From: Glebionis coronaria
Taxonomy: Eukaryota > Streptophyta > Magnoliopsida > Asterales > Asteraceae
Assembly: GCA_025667525.1 (NCBI GenBank)
Contig: CM046878.1
Location: forward strand, 95,743,237 to 95,807,236
Direction: 5' to 3'
DNA length: 64,000 nt
Of the stretch, positions 23,790-35,588 are shown piece by piece (the first letter of the stretch is position 1; every line of letters starts with the position of its first letter). Under the pieces are notes generated by a model, which was given only the letters and a program-made list of their open reading frames with translations, ran no database searches and was not told where the DNA came from. The position numbers and the translations under genes are program-made.

Positions 23790-24518
23790 ATGCTTTAAGA
23801 AGTTTGTTTAGGTATACTCGAACAAGAAATTTAGCTGTCACTATGTTCGTTTAGGTTTTTTTAAGGCCAAAGATTATATGACAACAGGTTAAAATAAAGA
23901 AAATATTGTATGGATAACAACAATGTAACATTACATAATTAATGTTTAAATTTGTACGATGATATCAATATCCAAAATGTTTTGGATTAGATTGCAAGTC
24001 TTTTATCACTTTCGAAAATGTAACAGACGGAAACCAGAAGCAAAGTTCGGACGTATTTGTTTTCTCGTTTATATATAACTTTTACATATAACTTCAATAC
24101 GTCGTGAAAGAGTTGGATTTGTGATAAATTTTATATAAGGGTGTTTTTCTGGAATTAGTTTTGAACGACAGAAAGGGGACGATTACAGAAGGTCCCAAGA
24201 GGCACGCGGAAAATTCGATTCTAATGTTATGTTCAGTAGAAAAACCTTTTTTTTTAAAACAAACCAGACTAAAATATTAAGTTTAAGATTATATGAGAGA
24301 CTCTAAAAAGTGCATATGAAAACACTCTGGAATACCTTGTGCAAGTGGGCCAGACGTACAAGACAACCATTTGTGAGGGGCCTCCAACTTGGTATATGTC
24401 CGATAGTATTTATACATGTTTAGATATATGGAGTTCTGAAATTTTAAGGTAACTACAAATTTTGTACTTTAATTTTTACGTAAAAACGGTAATTTTTGTT
24501 AGAATTTTTTTTTTTTGG
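23790..24518. other. Upstream flank of VPE copy C, no gene seen
   Basis: The first 200 bp match the upstream regions of A and B (AATATCCAAAATGTTTTGGATTAG); the rest is AT-rich, ends in a T-run and TTTGG, which is the target duplication of the next element. Confidence 0.5.
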
Positions 24519-25149
24519 TGTAGATGCAAAAGTCTGGGCCATTAAGTGGGCCGAGAATGCCACTGGGCCGTCTGGGTCTTCCTCTCCACAAGCCTATAAG
24601 AAAGTAGCACACGTTAGCTCGCCTCGGGTGGGAGGCCCGAGACCAACTCCGGTGTGAGAGTAAGAATCCGATTGAGCCGGATGGCCAATAATATGTAGAG
24701 CCGAATGGCCAATGTAGTGTGTGTAATAAATATGAGTGAGAGAATGTTCCACTTACATTGAATGAGGGGGTATTTATAGTGTCGAGAACACTGTATCGGA
24801 CTGTAGCTCCTTGGAGGTAGCACTCCTTGAGCCTTGTGACCTGACAGGCCAAGCCTTGGTCCAGCAGACTATGCGAGGCCACTGGGTAAAAGGATGCACC
24901 GTTTGTTCCTGAGGGAATCTGTCCTGCTTTTGAGGTGTGCAGGCGGATGAGCCTTCTATCCGAGCGCCAGGCGAGTGTCCACTGAATAATAGGGTGCGCC
25001 GTTCCTTCCCAATGCATTGACACCACCTTCGAGGATTCCCTCTAGACTAACGCTTGGTAGGTGGGCCGGTCTGCCAGGCCGTACGGCCAGTCTTGCTTCT
25101 AGAAGATGGCTGGTACGTAGATATGGCCAAGCGGCCATATACGCGAACA
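24519..25149 (-). repeat. 3' LTR of Tat-like element
   Basis: 631-bp direct repeat of 47234-47868 with few differences. Open frames within it are not genes. Confidence 0.93.
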
Positions 25150-25160
25150 TGTCCCCCCAA
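25150..25160 (-). promoter_or_regulatory. Polypurine tract of Tat-like element
   Basis: The minus strand reads TTGGGGGGACA immediately before the 3' LTR, the expected plus-strand primer for reverse transcription. Confidence 0.75.
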
Positions 25161-25614
25161 TATTGGATTATCAATGTGAAGCGTTGGTGATTCAATACTT
25201 TAACCGTACTGTCGTCTCCTCCGTTTTCTCTTTTATTTTGTATCCATAACTCATGAATGTTTTGTTTCTTTTCTCTCTTCTTTTTTTTTGGTGCGTACCT
25301 ACCCTCATAATTACCTCCAGTCAAAAATACTGGTAATTGCGCCTCATTTAATGTTTCTGCGTGTTTTGTCGGCCAGCTGGATGGCATTTATGCTTCATGT
25401 GGTCGAGGGGTGTGCCACGTGTTTTTACTGTTTGTTGAAACGACCTTTGGTCAGCCCTGGGGTTCTATAAATACCCCGTTCCTCTTTTCATTTCTTACCT
25501 TCTCTTTTTTTACCGTCGAGAGCCGTGAGGTACATCCCTTCTTTCCAGGTGTGTCTTTTTCTTTTTATTAGCTTTCTTTTCCTGTCTTTCCTTGGTCTTC
25601 CCCGGCCTATCATT

Positions 25615-28248
25615 ATGTCTTCCGACGGGTCCTATGAGCTTGGCCTCCCCAGCCAAGAGCAACGTGAGGCCATTAATGAGGCCCAAGTTATGCCCAAATT
25701 TTACATGCATCTCTATCATTCTGATTTGAGTTCGGATCATGTGCGCCGCGTGGCTGAAGCTTATCATATTCCACCGGATCTGAATCCTTCTGCTCCCTCT
25801 CGTAACTTTCGCATGAATGAACTCCCTTCTCACCTCATTGGTCTCTATGTTCACCACTTTTCTCAAGGTGGTCTTCGTATTCCTTTTTCTTCCTTCTTCC
25901 TCCGTGTTGTTGAACACTTTGGTGTACATATCTCACAGCTCGTGCCCATTGGTGTCAATAAAGCTACCATTTTCAAGATCTATTGTCGTGGTTTGGGTGT
26001 TACTCCGACTCTGGCGTTGTTTCGCCTATTTTACAAACTTTGTAGGGTGGGCGATTGGTTCTCTTTTCAGAGCCGTGGCTCCAAACCCTACCGTGCATTC
26101 CTTAAAGATGGTCCTACAAGTTTGAAGGGTTGGAAAGGCCTCTTTTTCTTTGTCGACCGGAGGGCGGCTCTATCGGTATGCCGTGGAGACATCATGACTC
26201 CAGCGTGGCTGATCCCCTTCATAAAGCTTCAGAATACGACCCCTCGGACGCCAAAAAACTCTATGAATTTTCTATTCCCCTTCGTAGACCATATCAAAGT
26301 CTCTTATATGCTGGTCGTCTTACCCCTTTTTGGAAGTATTCAGGTTTCGATTGCGTCATCAGCGGTCCGGCCGAGGAAAGTAATGTTTCCCTCTTTTCTC
26401 TTGCTTGGTTCTTTATATTCTATGCATTGCCTGACCTTCCCCCCTTTTTGCAGGTGTTACTATGTCTGAGTTTTTGAGAATTCCCCGTTTTGCTGGCGCG
26501 TCCATTCGTAAGGGCAACCCTTTGCCGCAAGGCATGGTTGTTCCTACCTAAACTAGTTCTCCCTTGGCTAAGGATGCTCCTATCCCCCCAAAGACCATTG
26601 CCATGGAGCAAGCTGAGACTGTTGATGCTAGGGTGGTTGCTGATCGTGAAAGGAAACAAAGGCGTGCCGTTGAGAATGTCGCTCGTGAGGATGAAGTGGC
26701 TGGTGGTTCCCATAGCGCTGGTACTAGGGCTACCCAGGCTACTACACATTCTAGGAAATCGAAGAGAAAAGCTGATGGTGAGGGTTCCTCCCATAAAATG
26801 AGCAAGGCAACCAGGGTTCCCGTCGTTCCTCCTCTGGCGCCTTCTAGTCCTGTTGAGGAAGATGGTGGCAGTAAGTCTCACACTCCTGCTCCTTCGACCG
26901 AGAGGCCTAATACCATGGAGGACCTCTGATAACATACTGATGATGTCTTATCCCAACCACAAGCTTCTGAAGGAGAGCCCCATGTAGAGGAGCATCCTCC
27001 CTCATCTGTTTCTCGTCCTCCGTCTGTTGTTCCTAGTGGTCGTCATGTTTCTCTTGATGGTGAGAATCTTGCCTTTCCTGGAGGTTAGTTCTTTCTCTCT
27101 TTTTTTTGCACGCACTTTCTCCTTTTTTCTTACGTTTGTTGTTCTCCTTATTTAGGTGATGCCTCCAAACCCATTAACTTGGATGCTGATGTTACTCCTG
27201 ACGAGGCTGAGAGTTCCTACCGTAAGGCCTCTCAACTTGTCCGTTGCAGTTATTACTATTTTTGTGCGCGTATCCTTCCTCTTATAATTACTTCATCTTT
27301 GCAGGTGATCCTTACAAGCGTTTTGGCAAGCGGCCATTCAATCCCCCGTGGGGCCTTACTGAGTCTACTCGTGTGGAAAAATCCAAGGACTGCCGTAACA
27401 TGCTTGCCAACCTCTTCACTCCTACTGACCTTGTGTACTTTAACGAAGGCATTGATCATGAGGTGGCCATACGGTCCAGTTGGCGCCGATTGGCTCAGAT
27501 CACCCAGATGCAGTCCAGCGTTCTACTTCGCTTCGAATCTTTGTTGGAAGAGCATAACGCTTGTGTGTCCACCAAATCCGAGCTGGAGGCTTGTCAAAGG
27601 TCTCTTGATGCTACTAACGAGGAACTGCTAAAGAGCCGCCGAGACTATAACAGGCTCCTCGGTGAACATGATCTCCTTATTTCTTCGGAGATGGACATGG
27701 CTGGACGCTTGGCCGTTCTTGAGAAGGCTCAGTAACTTCATGCAGAAGTCATTTCCACAAGGGACGCTAGGATTAAGGCCTTGGAGAATGAGCTGAAAGC
27801 TGATGAGGAAGATGCTGAAGGACTGAGAACTGACAATACCAAGTTGTCCGTTGATCTGGGCCGTGAGGCCACTCTGAGGAAGAACCTTGTGAAGGACCTC
27901 TTTCTTGTGTTTGTTCGACGCCTTTTAGCAAGCAAGGAATATAAGTCTGCACATGGGGACGTTTTCAGCCTTGCTCTGTCCTTGGGCTTTATGCAGGCCG
28001 TGAGTCGTGGAAGGACTGAGGAGGAGATTGTTGCTGCTTTGGTTGAGGCGTCCGGTATTGTCTCTTCTGTGACAGAGACCAGTTTGGTGGAGGCATACGA
28101 TGCCCTATTCGTGAAGCGGTACCCCTTCGTGGAGAAGGTCTCTCGAGCATGTTTTAAGAGTCCAATGGAGCTTCAAAACTTGATGCCAGATGGGGAAGTG
28201 ACTCCCGGCCAAGGGCCTCTCTTGCAGGATTGTTCCTCTGCTCGGTGA
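25615..28248 (+). pseudogene. Antisense gene of Tat element (putative gypsy-type transposon protein), copy 1
   Basis: Spliced plus-strand gene, opposite to the element's own pol. Exon 1 (25615-26379) holds the domain often labelled putative gypsy type transposon (PF04195 as I recall): YHIPPDLNPSAPSRNFRM, GLYVHHFSQGG, HISQLVPIGVNKATIFKIYC, FKDGPTSLKGWKGLFFF in variant form. A frameshift near 26165 moves the frame to MPWRHHDSSVADPL. Donor at 26380 and acceptor before 26454 join in phase, giving TMSEFLRIPR. A Lys-rich part follows. Further introns lie at about 27086-27154 and 27236-27304. The last part (27305-28248) is a long coiled coil (LEACQRSLDATNEELLKSRR) with a TAA at 27733. An in-frame TGATAA at 26927 and a TAG in the exon 2 start region add damage. 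Function of this family is unknown. Confidence 0.7.
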
Positions 28249-28960
28249 TTGCTCCTAACTTTATCGTTAGCATGTCTGTAATAACAACTTGATGGCCGTT
28301 GGCCTTAACTTATTCGTACACTTTGTGGTATCTTTACATTTGGCCGTCATGCCACCTTATCTATGTTTCTTTGGTTGTCCTTCTATTTTTGGCCTTTCGT
28401 GTGTGACCCCGTAGGTACTTTGACTTATATGTATCTTACTTCTAGGAGTGAACCTTGGCTACATAGATCGGCCGGGAGGAATCACCTGCCCTCCGGAGCC
28501 ATTTGGATATTTATTCAACTCCTGATTTTGGTTGGGGAACATTGACTACATGTATCGAGTGGAGGGATCTAAGTTCCACCCGGAGCCACTTAACCTTTTA
28601 TTCCCCTTCCATAGACATCGACCATATTTATCGATTTTGGAGGTTGCGAGCCTTCCGTCAAGGTCTCTTGTGCTTTGCCTATTTTGTTAGATATCGATCA
28701 CGTTAGGACCGCTTTTTGTTTATCTACGAACATGGGTTATTCAGAACCATTCATGTGTTCGTTCTTTTAAAAAGGGTGGTTATAAACATTGGCCACACGT
28801 TCCTACCGTAGGTGACTGGCCTTTCGGAGGGGGCCACTTTTCTCTTATGTTTACACTCCTTTGTCATATTTAGGGAAAATTTCTACTCCTCAGCCGGGAG
28901 ATGGCTTTAATTAACTTCATCATTAAAGTGTTACAATGACAAGATAAGTTTAAATGCTAG
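28249..28960. other. Convergent spacer between antisense gene and integrase end, copy 1
   Basis: No coding sequence supported. It is the untranslated region where the antisense gene (plus) and pol (minus) run toward each other; repeated at 31720-32420. Confidence 0.6.
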
Positions 28961-28961
28961 G

Positions 28962-29724
28962 CTAGATGTGGCATTCCCTTAGGTTAATTGCGTGCCAGGT
29001 GTGTGGTACTGCCTTGCCATTCACTTTTTCCAATTTGTATGAGCCATTCATGTAGGCCTCTGTCACCTTGTAAGGACCTTCCCATGTTGGACTCAGCTTT
29101 TCCGGCTTTTCCACACGACTGGCCTCATTTCTTCTGTAGATGTAGCTCCCCACCATGAGAGATTTGGCCCTGGCCCGCTTATTGTAATACTGTTCCATCT
29201 TTTTCTTGTATTTGGCCTCCCGGATGGCTGCGGCCTCCCTTCTTTCTTGCAACAAGTCTAGGTTGAGTCTGAGCTCTTCATCATTGGCCTCTACATCCTT
29301 GATCATTAGCGTCCTATGGGTTGGCATTCCTATCTCCTCAGGGATCACGGCCTCACTTCCATATGTTAGGCTGAATGGCGTCTCTCCATTGCTTGTCTTT
29401 AATGAGGTTCTATGTGCCCAAAGCACATTTGGAAGTTCGTCTGCCCACCCAATTCGATCACGGCCTAGCCTTGTCTTTAGCCCTTCCATTAATGACTTGT
29501 TTGCCCTTTCCACGAGGCCATTGGCCTGTGGGTGTGCCACTGTCGTGTTCATTTGCTTAATGTTGAGTTTTTGCACCATGTCTTAAATGGGTCATTCACA
29601 AAGTTAGTCCCGTTGTCAGTCACTATCACATGGGGTAGGCCAAATCTACAAACAATGTTATCCCACACAAATTTTATCACGTCCTTGCCTTTTACGTTGG
29701 CCAAGGGCTTTGCTTCCAACCACT
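28962..29724 (-). pseudogene. Truncated integrase 3' end, duplicated copy
   Basis: Minus-strand integrase fragment with FGLPHVIVTDNGTNFVNDPF (second catalytic Asp), AHPQANGLVERANKSLMEG (catalytic Glu) and the C-terminal PTWEGPYKVTEAYMNGSYKL block. It begins at the duplication break (KFTEWLEAKPL) and so lacks the zinc-binding part and first catalytic Asp. One frameshift sits near 29580. Apart from that this copy is better preserved than 32422-33455: it keeps TDNGTNF where the other has TDNRTNF, and has no frameshift at GSEAVIPEE. Confidence 0.85.
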
Positions 29725-29731
29725 CTGTGAA

Positions 29732-32700
29732 TTTGCTATTCCCCTTCGTAGACCATATCAAAGTCTCTTATATGTTGGTCGTCTTACCCCTTTTGGAAGT
29801 ATTCAGGTTTCGATTGCGTCCTCAGCGGTCCGCCGGGGAAAGTAATGTTTCCCTCTTTTCTCTTGCTTGGTTCTTTATATTCTATGCATTGCCTGACCTT
29901 CCCCCTTTTGGCAGGTGTTACTATGTCTGAGTTTTTGAGAATTCCCCGTTTGCTGGCGCGTCCATTCGTAAGGGCAACCCTTTGCCGCAAGGCATGGTTG
30001 TTCCTACCTACACTAGTTCTCCCTTGGCTAAGGATGCTCCTATCCCCCCAAAGACCATTGCCATGGAGCAAGCTGAGACTGTTGATGCTAGGGTGGTTGC
30101 TGATCGTGAAAGGAAACAAAGGCGTGCCGTTGAAAAGGCCGCTCATGAGGATGAAGTGGCTGGTGGTTCCCATAGCGCTGGTACTAGGGCTACCCGGGCT
30201 ACTACACATTCTAGGAAATCGAAGAGAAAAGCTGATGGTGAGGGTTCCTCCCATAAAAAGAGCAAGGCAACCAGGGTTCCCGTCGTTCCTCCTCTGGCGC
30301 CTTCTAGTCCTGTTGAGGAAGATGGTGTCAGTAAGTCTCACACTCCTGCTCCTTCGGCCGAGAGGCCTAATGCCATGGAGGACCTCTGATAACATACTGA
30401 TGATGTCTTATCCCAACCACAAGCTTCTGAAGGAGAGCCCCATGTGGAGGAGCATCCTCCCTTATCTGTTTCTCGTCCTCTGTCTGTTGTTCCTAGTGTC
30501 CGTCATGTTTCTCTTGATGGTGAGAATCTTGCCTTTCCTAGAGGTTAGTTCTTTCTCTCCTTTTTTGCACGCACTTCCTCCTTTTTTCTTACGTTTGTTG
30601 TTCTCCTTATTTAGGTGATGCCTCCAAACCCATTAACTTGGATGCTGATGTTACTCCTGACGAGGCTGAGAGTTCCTACCGTCAGGCCTCTCAACTTGTC
30701 CGTTGCAGTTATTACTATTTTTTTGCGCGTATCCTTCCTCTTATGTTTACTTCATCTTTGCAGGTGATCCTTACAAGCGTTTTGGCAAGCGGCCATTCAA
30801 TCCCCCGTGGGGCCTTACTGAGTCTACTCGTGTGGACAAATCCAAGGACTGCCGTGACATGCTTGCCAACCTCTTCACTCCTGCTGACCTTGTGTACTTT
30901 AACGTAGGCATTGATCATGAGGTGGCCATACGGTCCAGTTGGCGCCGATTGGCTCAGAGAACCCAGATGCAGTCCAGCGTTCTACTTCGCTTTGAATCTT
31001 TGTTGGAAGAGCATAACGCTTGTGTGTCCACCAAATCCGAGCTGGAGGCTTGTCAAAGGTCTCTTGATGCTGCTAACGAGGAACTGCTAAAGAGCCGCCG
31101 AGACTATGACAGGCTCCACGGTGAACATGATCTCCTTATTTCTTCGGAGATGGACATGGCTGCACGCTTGGCCGTTCTTGAGAAGGCTCAGAAACTTCAT
31201 GAAGAAGTCATTGCCACAAGGGACGCTAGGATTAAGGCCTTGGAGAATGAGCTGAAATCTGCTGAGGACGATGTTGAAGGACTGAGAACTGACAATACCA
31301 AGTTGGCCGTTGATCTGGGCCGTGAGGCCACTCTGAGGAAGAACCTTGTGAAGGACCTCTTTCCTGTGTTTGTTCGACGCCTTTTAGCAAGCAAGGAATA
31401 TAAGTCTGCACATGGGGACGTTTTCAGCCTTGCTCTGTCCTTGGGCTTTATGCAGGCCGTGAGTCGTGGAAGGACTGAGGAGGAGATTGTTGCTGCTTTG
31501 GTTGAGGCATCCGGTATTGACTCTTCTGTGACACAGACCAGTTTGGTGGAGGCATACGATGCCCTATTCGTGAAGCGGTACCCCTTCGTGGAGAAGGTCT
31601 CTTGAGCATGTTTTAAGAGTCCAATGGAGCTTCAAAACTTGATGCCATATGGGGAAGTGACTCCCGGCCAAGGGCCTCTCTTGCAGGATTGTTCCTCTGC
31701 TCAGTGATTTGCTCCTAACTTTATCTTTAGCATGTCTGTAATAACAACTTGATGGCCGTTGGCCTTAACTTATTCGTACACTTTGTGGTATCTGGACATT
31801 TGGCCGTCGTGCCACCTTATCTATGTTTCTTTGGTTATCCTTCTATTTTTGGCCTTTCGTGTGTGACCCCGTAGGTACTTTGACTTATATGTATCTTACT
31901 TCTAGGAGTGAACCTTGGCTACATAGATAGGCCGGGAGGAATCACCTGCCCTTCGGAGCCATTTGGATATTTATTCAACTCCTTATTTTGGTTGGGGAAC
32001 ATTGACTACATGTATCGAGTGGAGGGATCTAAGTTCCACCTGGAGCCACTTAACCTTTTATTCCCCTTCCATAGACATTGACCATATTTATCGATTTCGG
32101 AGGTTGCGAGCCTTCCGTCAAGGTCGCTTGTGCTTTGCCTATTTTGTAAGATATAGATCACGTTAGGACCGCTTTTTGTTTATCTACGAACATGGGTTAT
32201 TCAAAACCATTCATGTGTTCGTTCTTTTAAAAAGGGTGGTTATAAACATTGGCCACACGTTCCTACCGTAGGTGATTGGCCTTTTGGAGGGGGCCACTTT
32301 TCTCTTATGTTTACACTCCTTTGTCATATTTAGGGAAAATTTCTACTCCTCAGCCGGGAGATAGCTTTAATTAACTTCATCATTAAAGTGTTACAATGAC
32401 AAGATAAGTTTAAATGCTAGGCTAGATGTGGTATTCCCTTAGGTTAATTGTGTGCCAGGTGTGTGGTACTGCCTTGCCATTCACTTTTTCCAATTTGTAT
32501 GAGCCATTCATGTAGGCCTCTGTCACCTTGTAAGGACCTTCCCATGTTGGACTCAGCTTTTCCGACTTTTCCACGCGAATGGCCTCATTTCTTCTATAGA
32601 CGTAGCTCCCCACCTTGAGAGATTTGGCCCTGACCCGCTTGATGTAATACTGCTCCATATTTTTCTTGTATTTGGCCTCCCGGATGGATGCGGCCTCCCT

Positions 32701-33190
32701 TATTTCTTGCAAAAAGTCTAGGTTGAGTTTGAGCTCTTCATCATTGGCCTCTACATCCTTGATCATTAGCGTCCTATGGGTTGGCATTCCTATCTCCTCA
32801 GGGATCACGCCTCACTTCCATATGTTAGGCTGAATGGCGTCTCTCCATTGCTTGTATTTAATGAGGTTCTGTGTGCCCAGAGCACATTTGTAAGTTTGTC
32901 TGCCCACCCCGTTCGATCACGGCCTAGCCTTGTCTTTAGCCCTTCCATTAATGACTTGTTTGCCCTTTCCACGAGGCCATTGGCCTGTGGGTGTGCCACT
33001 GTCGTGTTCATTTGCTTAATGTTGAGTTTTTTGCACCATGTCTTTAATAGGTCATTCACAAAGTTAGTCCTGTTGTCAGTCACTATCACATGGGGTAGGC
33101 CAAATCTACAGACAATGTTATCCCACACAAATTTTATCACGTCCTTGCCTTTTACGTTACCCAAGGGCTTTGCTTCCAACCACTTAGTGA
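29732..33190. repeat. Internal tandem duplication, unit 2
   Basis: Second unit of the 3.46-kb duplication; homology ends at about 33190, where the integrase frame continues into its upstream part. Confidence 0.88.
29736..31605 (+). pseudogene. Antisense gene of Tat element, copy 2 (5' truncated)
   Basis: Lacks exon 1 up to the duplication break. Exon 2 (from 29914) reads TMSEFLRIPRLL and is open through VVPTYTSSPL, where copy 1 has a stop. The shared in-frame TGATAA (30388) shows that lesion predates the duplication. The coiled-coil exon (about 30764-31605) is open where copy 1 has TAA, then stops at FVEKVS where copy 1 continues to QDCSSAR. The two copies thus carry different lesions. Confidence 0.7.
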
Positions 33191-35588
33191 AATAATCAAT
33201 TGCCACAATGATGTACCTGACCTTACCCAGTGCCACGGGGAATGAGCCTAACACGTCCATGCCCCATTGGAAGTACGGCCATGGGGCCATGATTGACGTC
33301 ATTAGTGTCTTGGGCATCTTGGGTACTGGTGAGTGAATCTGGCATGCGTCACATTTTTTTGTTTCCTCCCTTACGTCACGGTGCATCGTAGGCCAATAGT
33401 ATCCCTCCTTAGTGCCTTGGCCACCACTGATCTTGTCTTCAGATGCATGCCGCAAGCTCCTCGGTGTATCTCACGGATCACATAGTTGGCTTGGAGTGGT
33501 CCTATGCATTGTAACATCGGCATCAAGTAAGATTTCTTGAAGAGTGCCCCTCCTTCCATCACATACTGGCTGATCTTCATCTGAAGGGCACGTGCTTCAT
33601 TATGGTCCTGCGGCCATATCCCTTGCTCCAAGCACCTTATGATGGGTGTCATCCAGTTATCTTCCTCTTCTTCCACAATGGCATTTACCTCTTCCCTATC
33701 TGTTGAGGGCTTGTCTAGCACCTCCACCAATACTTCCTTCGTCAAATGATTAAACGCCACTAAGGCCAGCTTGCTTAACACGTCAGCCTTTTGGTTCTTA
33801 CTTCTCGGGATGTTCATGATTTTGAAGCTCTTGAACCGTGATACATGCTCTTTTGCCTTACTCAAGTAATTGATCATGCTCTCATTGGCGAACACGAAGT
33901 CCCCATTGATTTGACTGGCCACCAACTTCGAGTCCACCTTCACCGCCAGATGCTCTACCCCCATCTTTTCTACTATTCTTAGGCCAGCTAGCAAGGCCTC
34001 GTATTCTGACTCATTGTTTGTGCTGCCAAAGTTCAACCTCAAAGCATATGTGTACTCCATGCTGTTAGGGCTAATCAATACTAAACCTACGCCTGAGCCT
34101 TTCGGGTTGGATGCTCCGTCCGTATATAGCACCCATTCTTCTTCTTTATCGACCTTTTCTTCCTCAGAAACGTGTGTCTCAAGGTCCTTTGAAGTGTCTG
34201 TTCCTACTGGCACTTCATTCAGAAAATCTGCTAACACTTGACCCTTTATGGCGCTTCTTGGTTCATAGGCAATGTCGTATGTCCCCAACTCTATGGCATA
34301 CTTCGCAAGTTTGCCCGATGCTTCAGCCTTGTTCAGGATTTGCCTTACGGATTGATCTTTGATGACCTTGATTGGGTGTCCTTCGAAGTACCACCTTAGC
34401 CTTCTTGATGTGCTTAGGAGGGCTAAGGCCAGCTTCTCCAAAGGAGCGTAGTTTCTTTCTGCTTCATGTAGCGTTCGGCTGACGTAGTGGACTGGCCGTT
34501 GGATCCCATTTCTTTCTGCTAACAATATTGCGCTGATTGCTCCTTTTGCTGATGCTAGATATAAGGAGAGTGTTTCTTTGGGCCTGGGTGTGGTGAGCGA
34601 TGGCAGCTCTATCACCATTCTTTTCATTTGTTGGAAAGCCTCCTCTGCTTCCTCCGTCCATCTGTACTCTTCTTTTTTGGCCTTAGTTATATTCTTCAAA
34701 GTATCAAAGAAAGGTAATGACCTTTCGGCAGATTTTGAGAGGAAACGGTTGAGCGCGGCCAACTTCCCGGCTAAGCTTTGCATTTCGTTCCATGTTTTGG
34801 GTGATTGCATATCTGTGACATCCTTGATCTTGGCTGGGTTGGCTCTTATCCCTTCCGACGTCACCATGTACCCTAAAAACTTGCCCTCCTCAACTTCGAA
34901 AGAGCATTTTTTTGGATTAAGCTTCATGTTTATCTTTTGTAAGTTGTCGAACGTTTCTGCTATGTCTGCTAGCATTTCTTTTTTAGTCTTGCTTTTTATG
35001 ACCATGTCGTCCACATATGCCTCCAGGTTTCGTCCAATCTGTGACTCGAACGCTGTGTCCACTAACCTTTGGTACGTGGCTCCTGCGTTTTTTAGGCCGA
35101 AAGGCATTTTGGTGTAGCAATACGTCCCTTGATCGGTATAGAAGGCTGTCTTTTCTTCGTCCTCTTGGGACATTTTCACTTGGTGGTAGCCCTTGTAGGC
35201 GTCTAAAAAGATTTTGTACTTGTACCCCATAACAGCTTCTATTTTGGCATCAATCTCTGGCAGAGGATAATAGTCCTTTGGACATGCGGAATTCAAGTTT
35301 TTGAAATCTATGCACATCCTCCATGCTCCATCTACTTTTTTTACCAACACCGTGTTGGATATCCACGTAGGATACCTAATTGGCCTCACGATCCCTGCTT
35401 TTACCCATTCTTCCACTTCCTTGGCCACAACTTCGCTTTTTTCGACAGATAGTACCCTCCGTTTTTGGCTCACCGGTGCTACCGATGGATTCACATTGAG
35501 CTTGTGTTGGGCGATCCTTCTTGGTACTCCGGTCATGTCTTGCGGCTCCCATGCGAAGACATCTAGGTTGTTCTTTAGCAATTGTTTT
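32422..35588 (-). pseudogene. Tat-type Pol: reverse transcriptase, double RNase H, integrase
   Basis: The minus-strand frame 35581-33371 carries RT (MPFGLKNAGATYQRLVD, active site AYVDDMVIKSK), the first RNase H region (RPVHYVSRTLHEAERNYAPLEK), then a second RNase H starting EEWVLYTDGASNPKGSGVGL with downstream NNESEYEALLAGL and VKVDSKLVASQI. It ends in a frameshift near 33400. Integrase continues at 33455-32805 (KCDACQ zinc ligands, GMDVLGSFP, TDNRTNF, NGLVERANK). After a one-base shift near 32808 it finishes with the C-terminal domain to 32422. Two frameshifts and TDNG to TDNR make it inactive. Its 5' end is cut off from gag-protease by the nested element at 35589. Confidence 0.93.

Larger units (their letters stand above)
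26268..29731. repeat. Internal tandem duplication, unit 1
   Basis: About 3.46 kb repeated head to tail at 29732-33190, covering the 3' two thirds of the antisense gene, the convergent spacer and the integrase 3' end. At the junction (about 29725-29736) integrase sequence ...CCAACCACTCTGTGAA runs into antisense-exon sequence TTTGCTATTCCCC. A short shared TGAA at both break sites suggests microhomology-based joining. Confidence 0.88.

Noticed and set aside
24499..25387. Open minus-strand frames of 175 and 143 codons
   Set aside because: They lie in and across the Tat LTR border, are repeated as fragments in the other LTR and show no domain.
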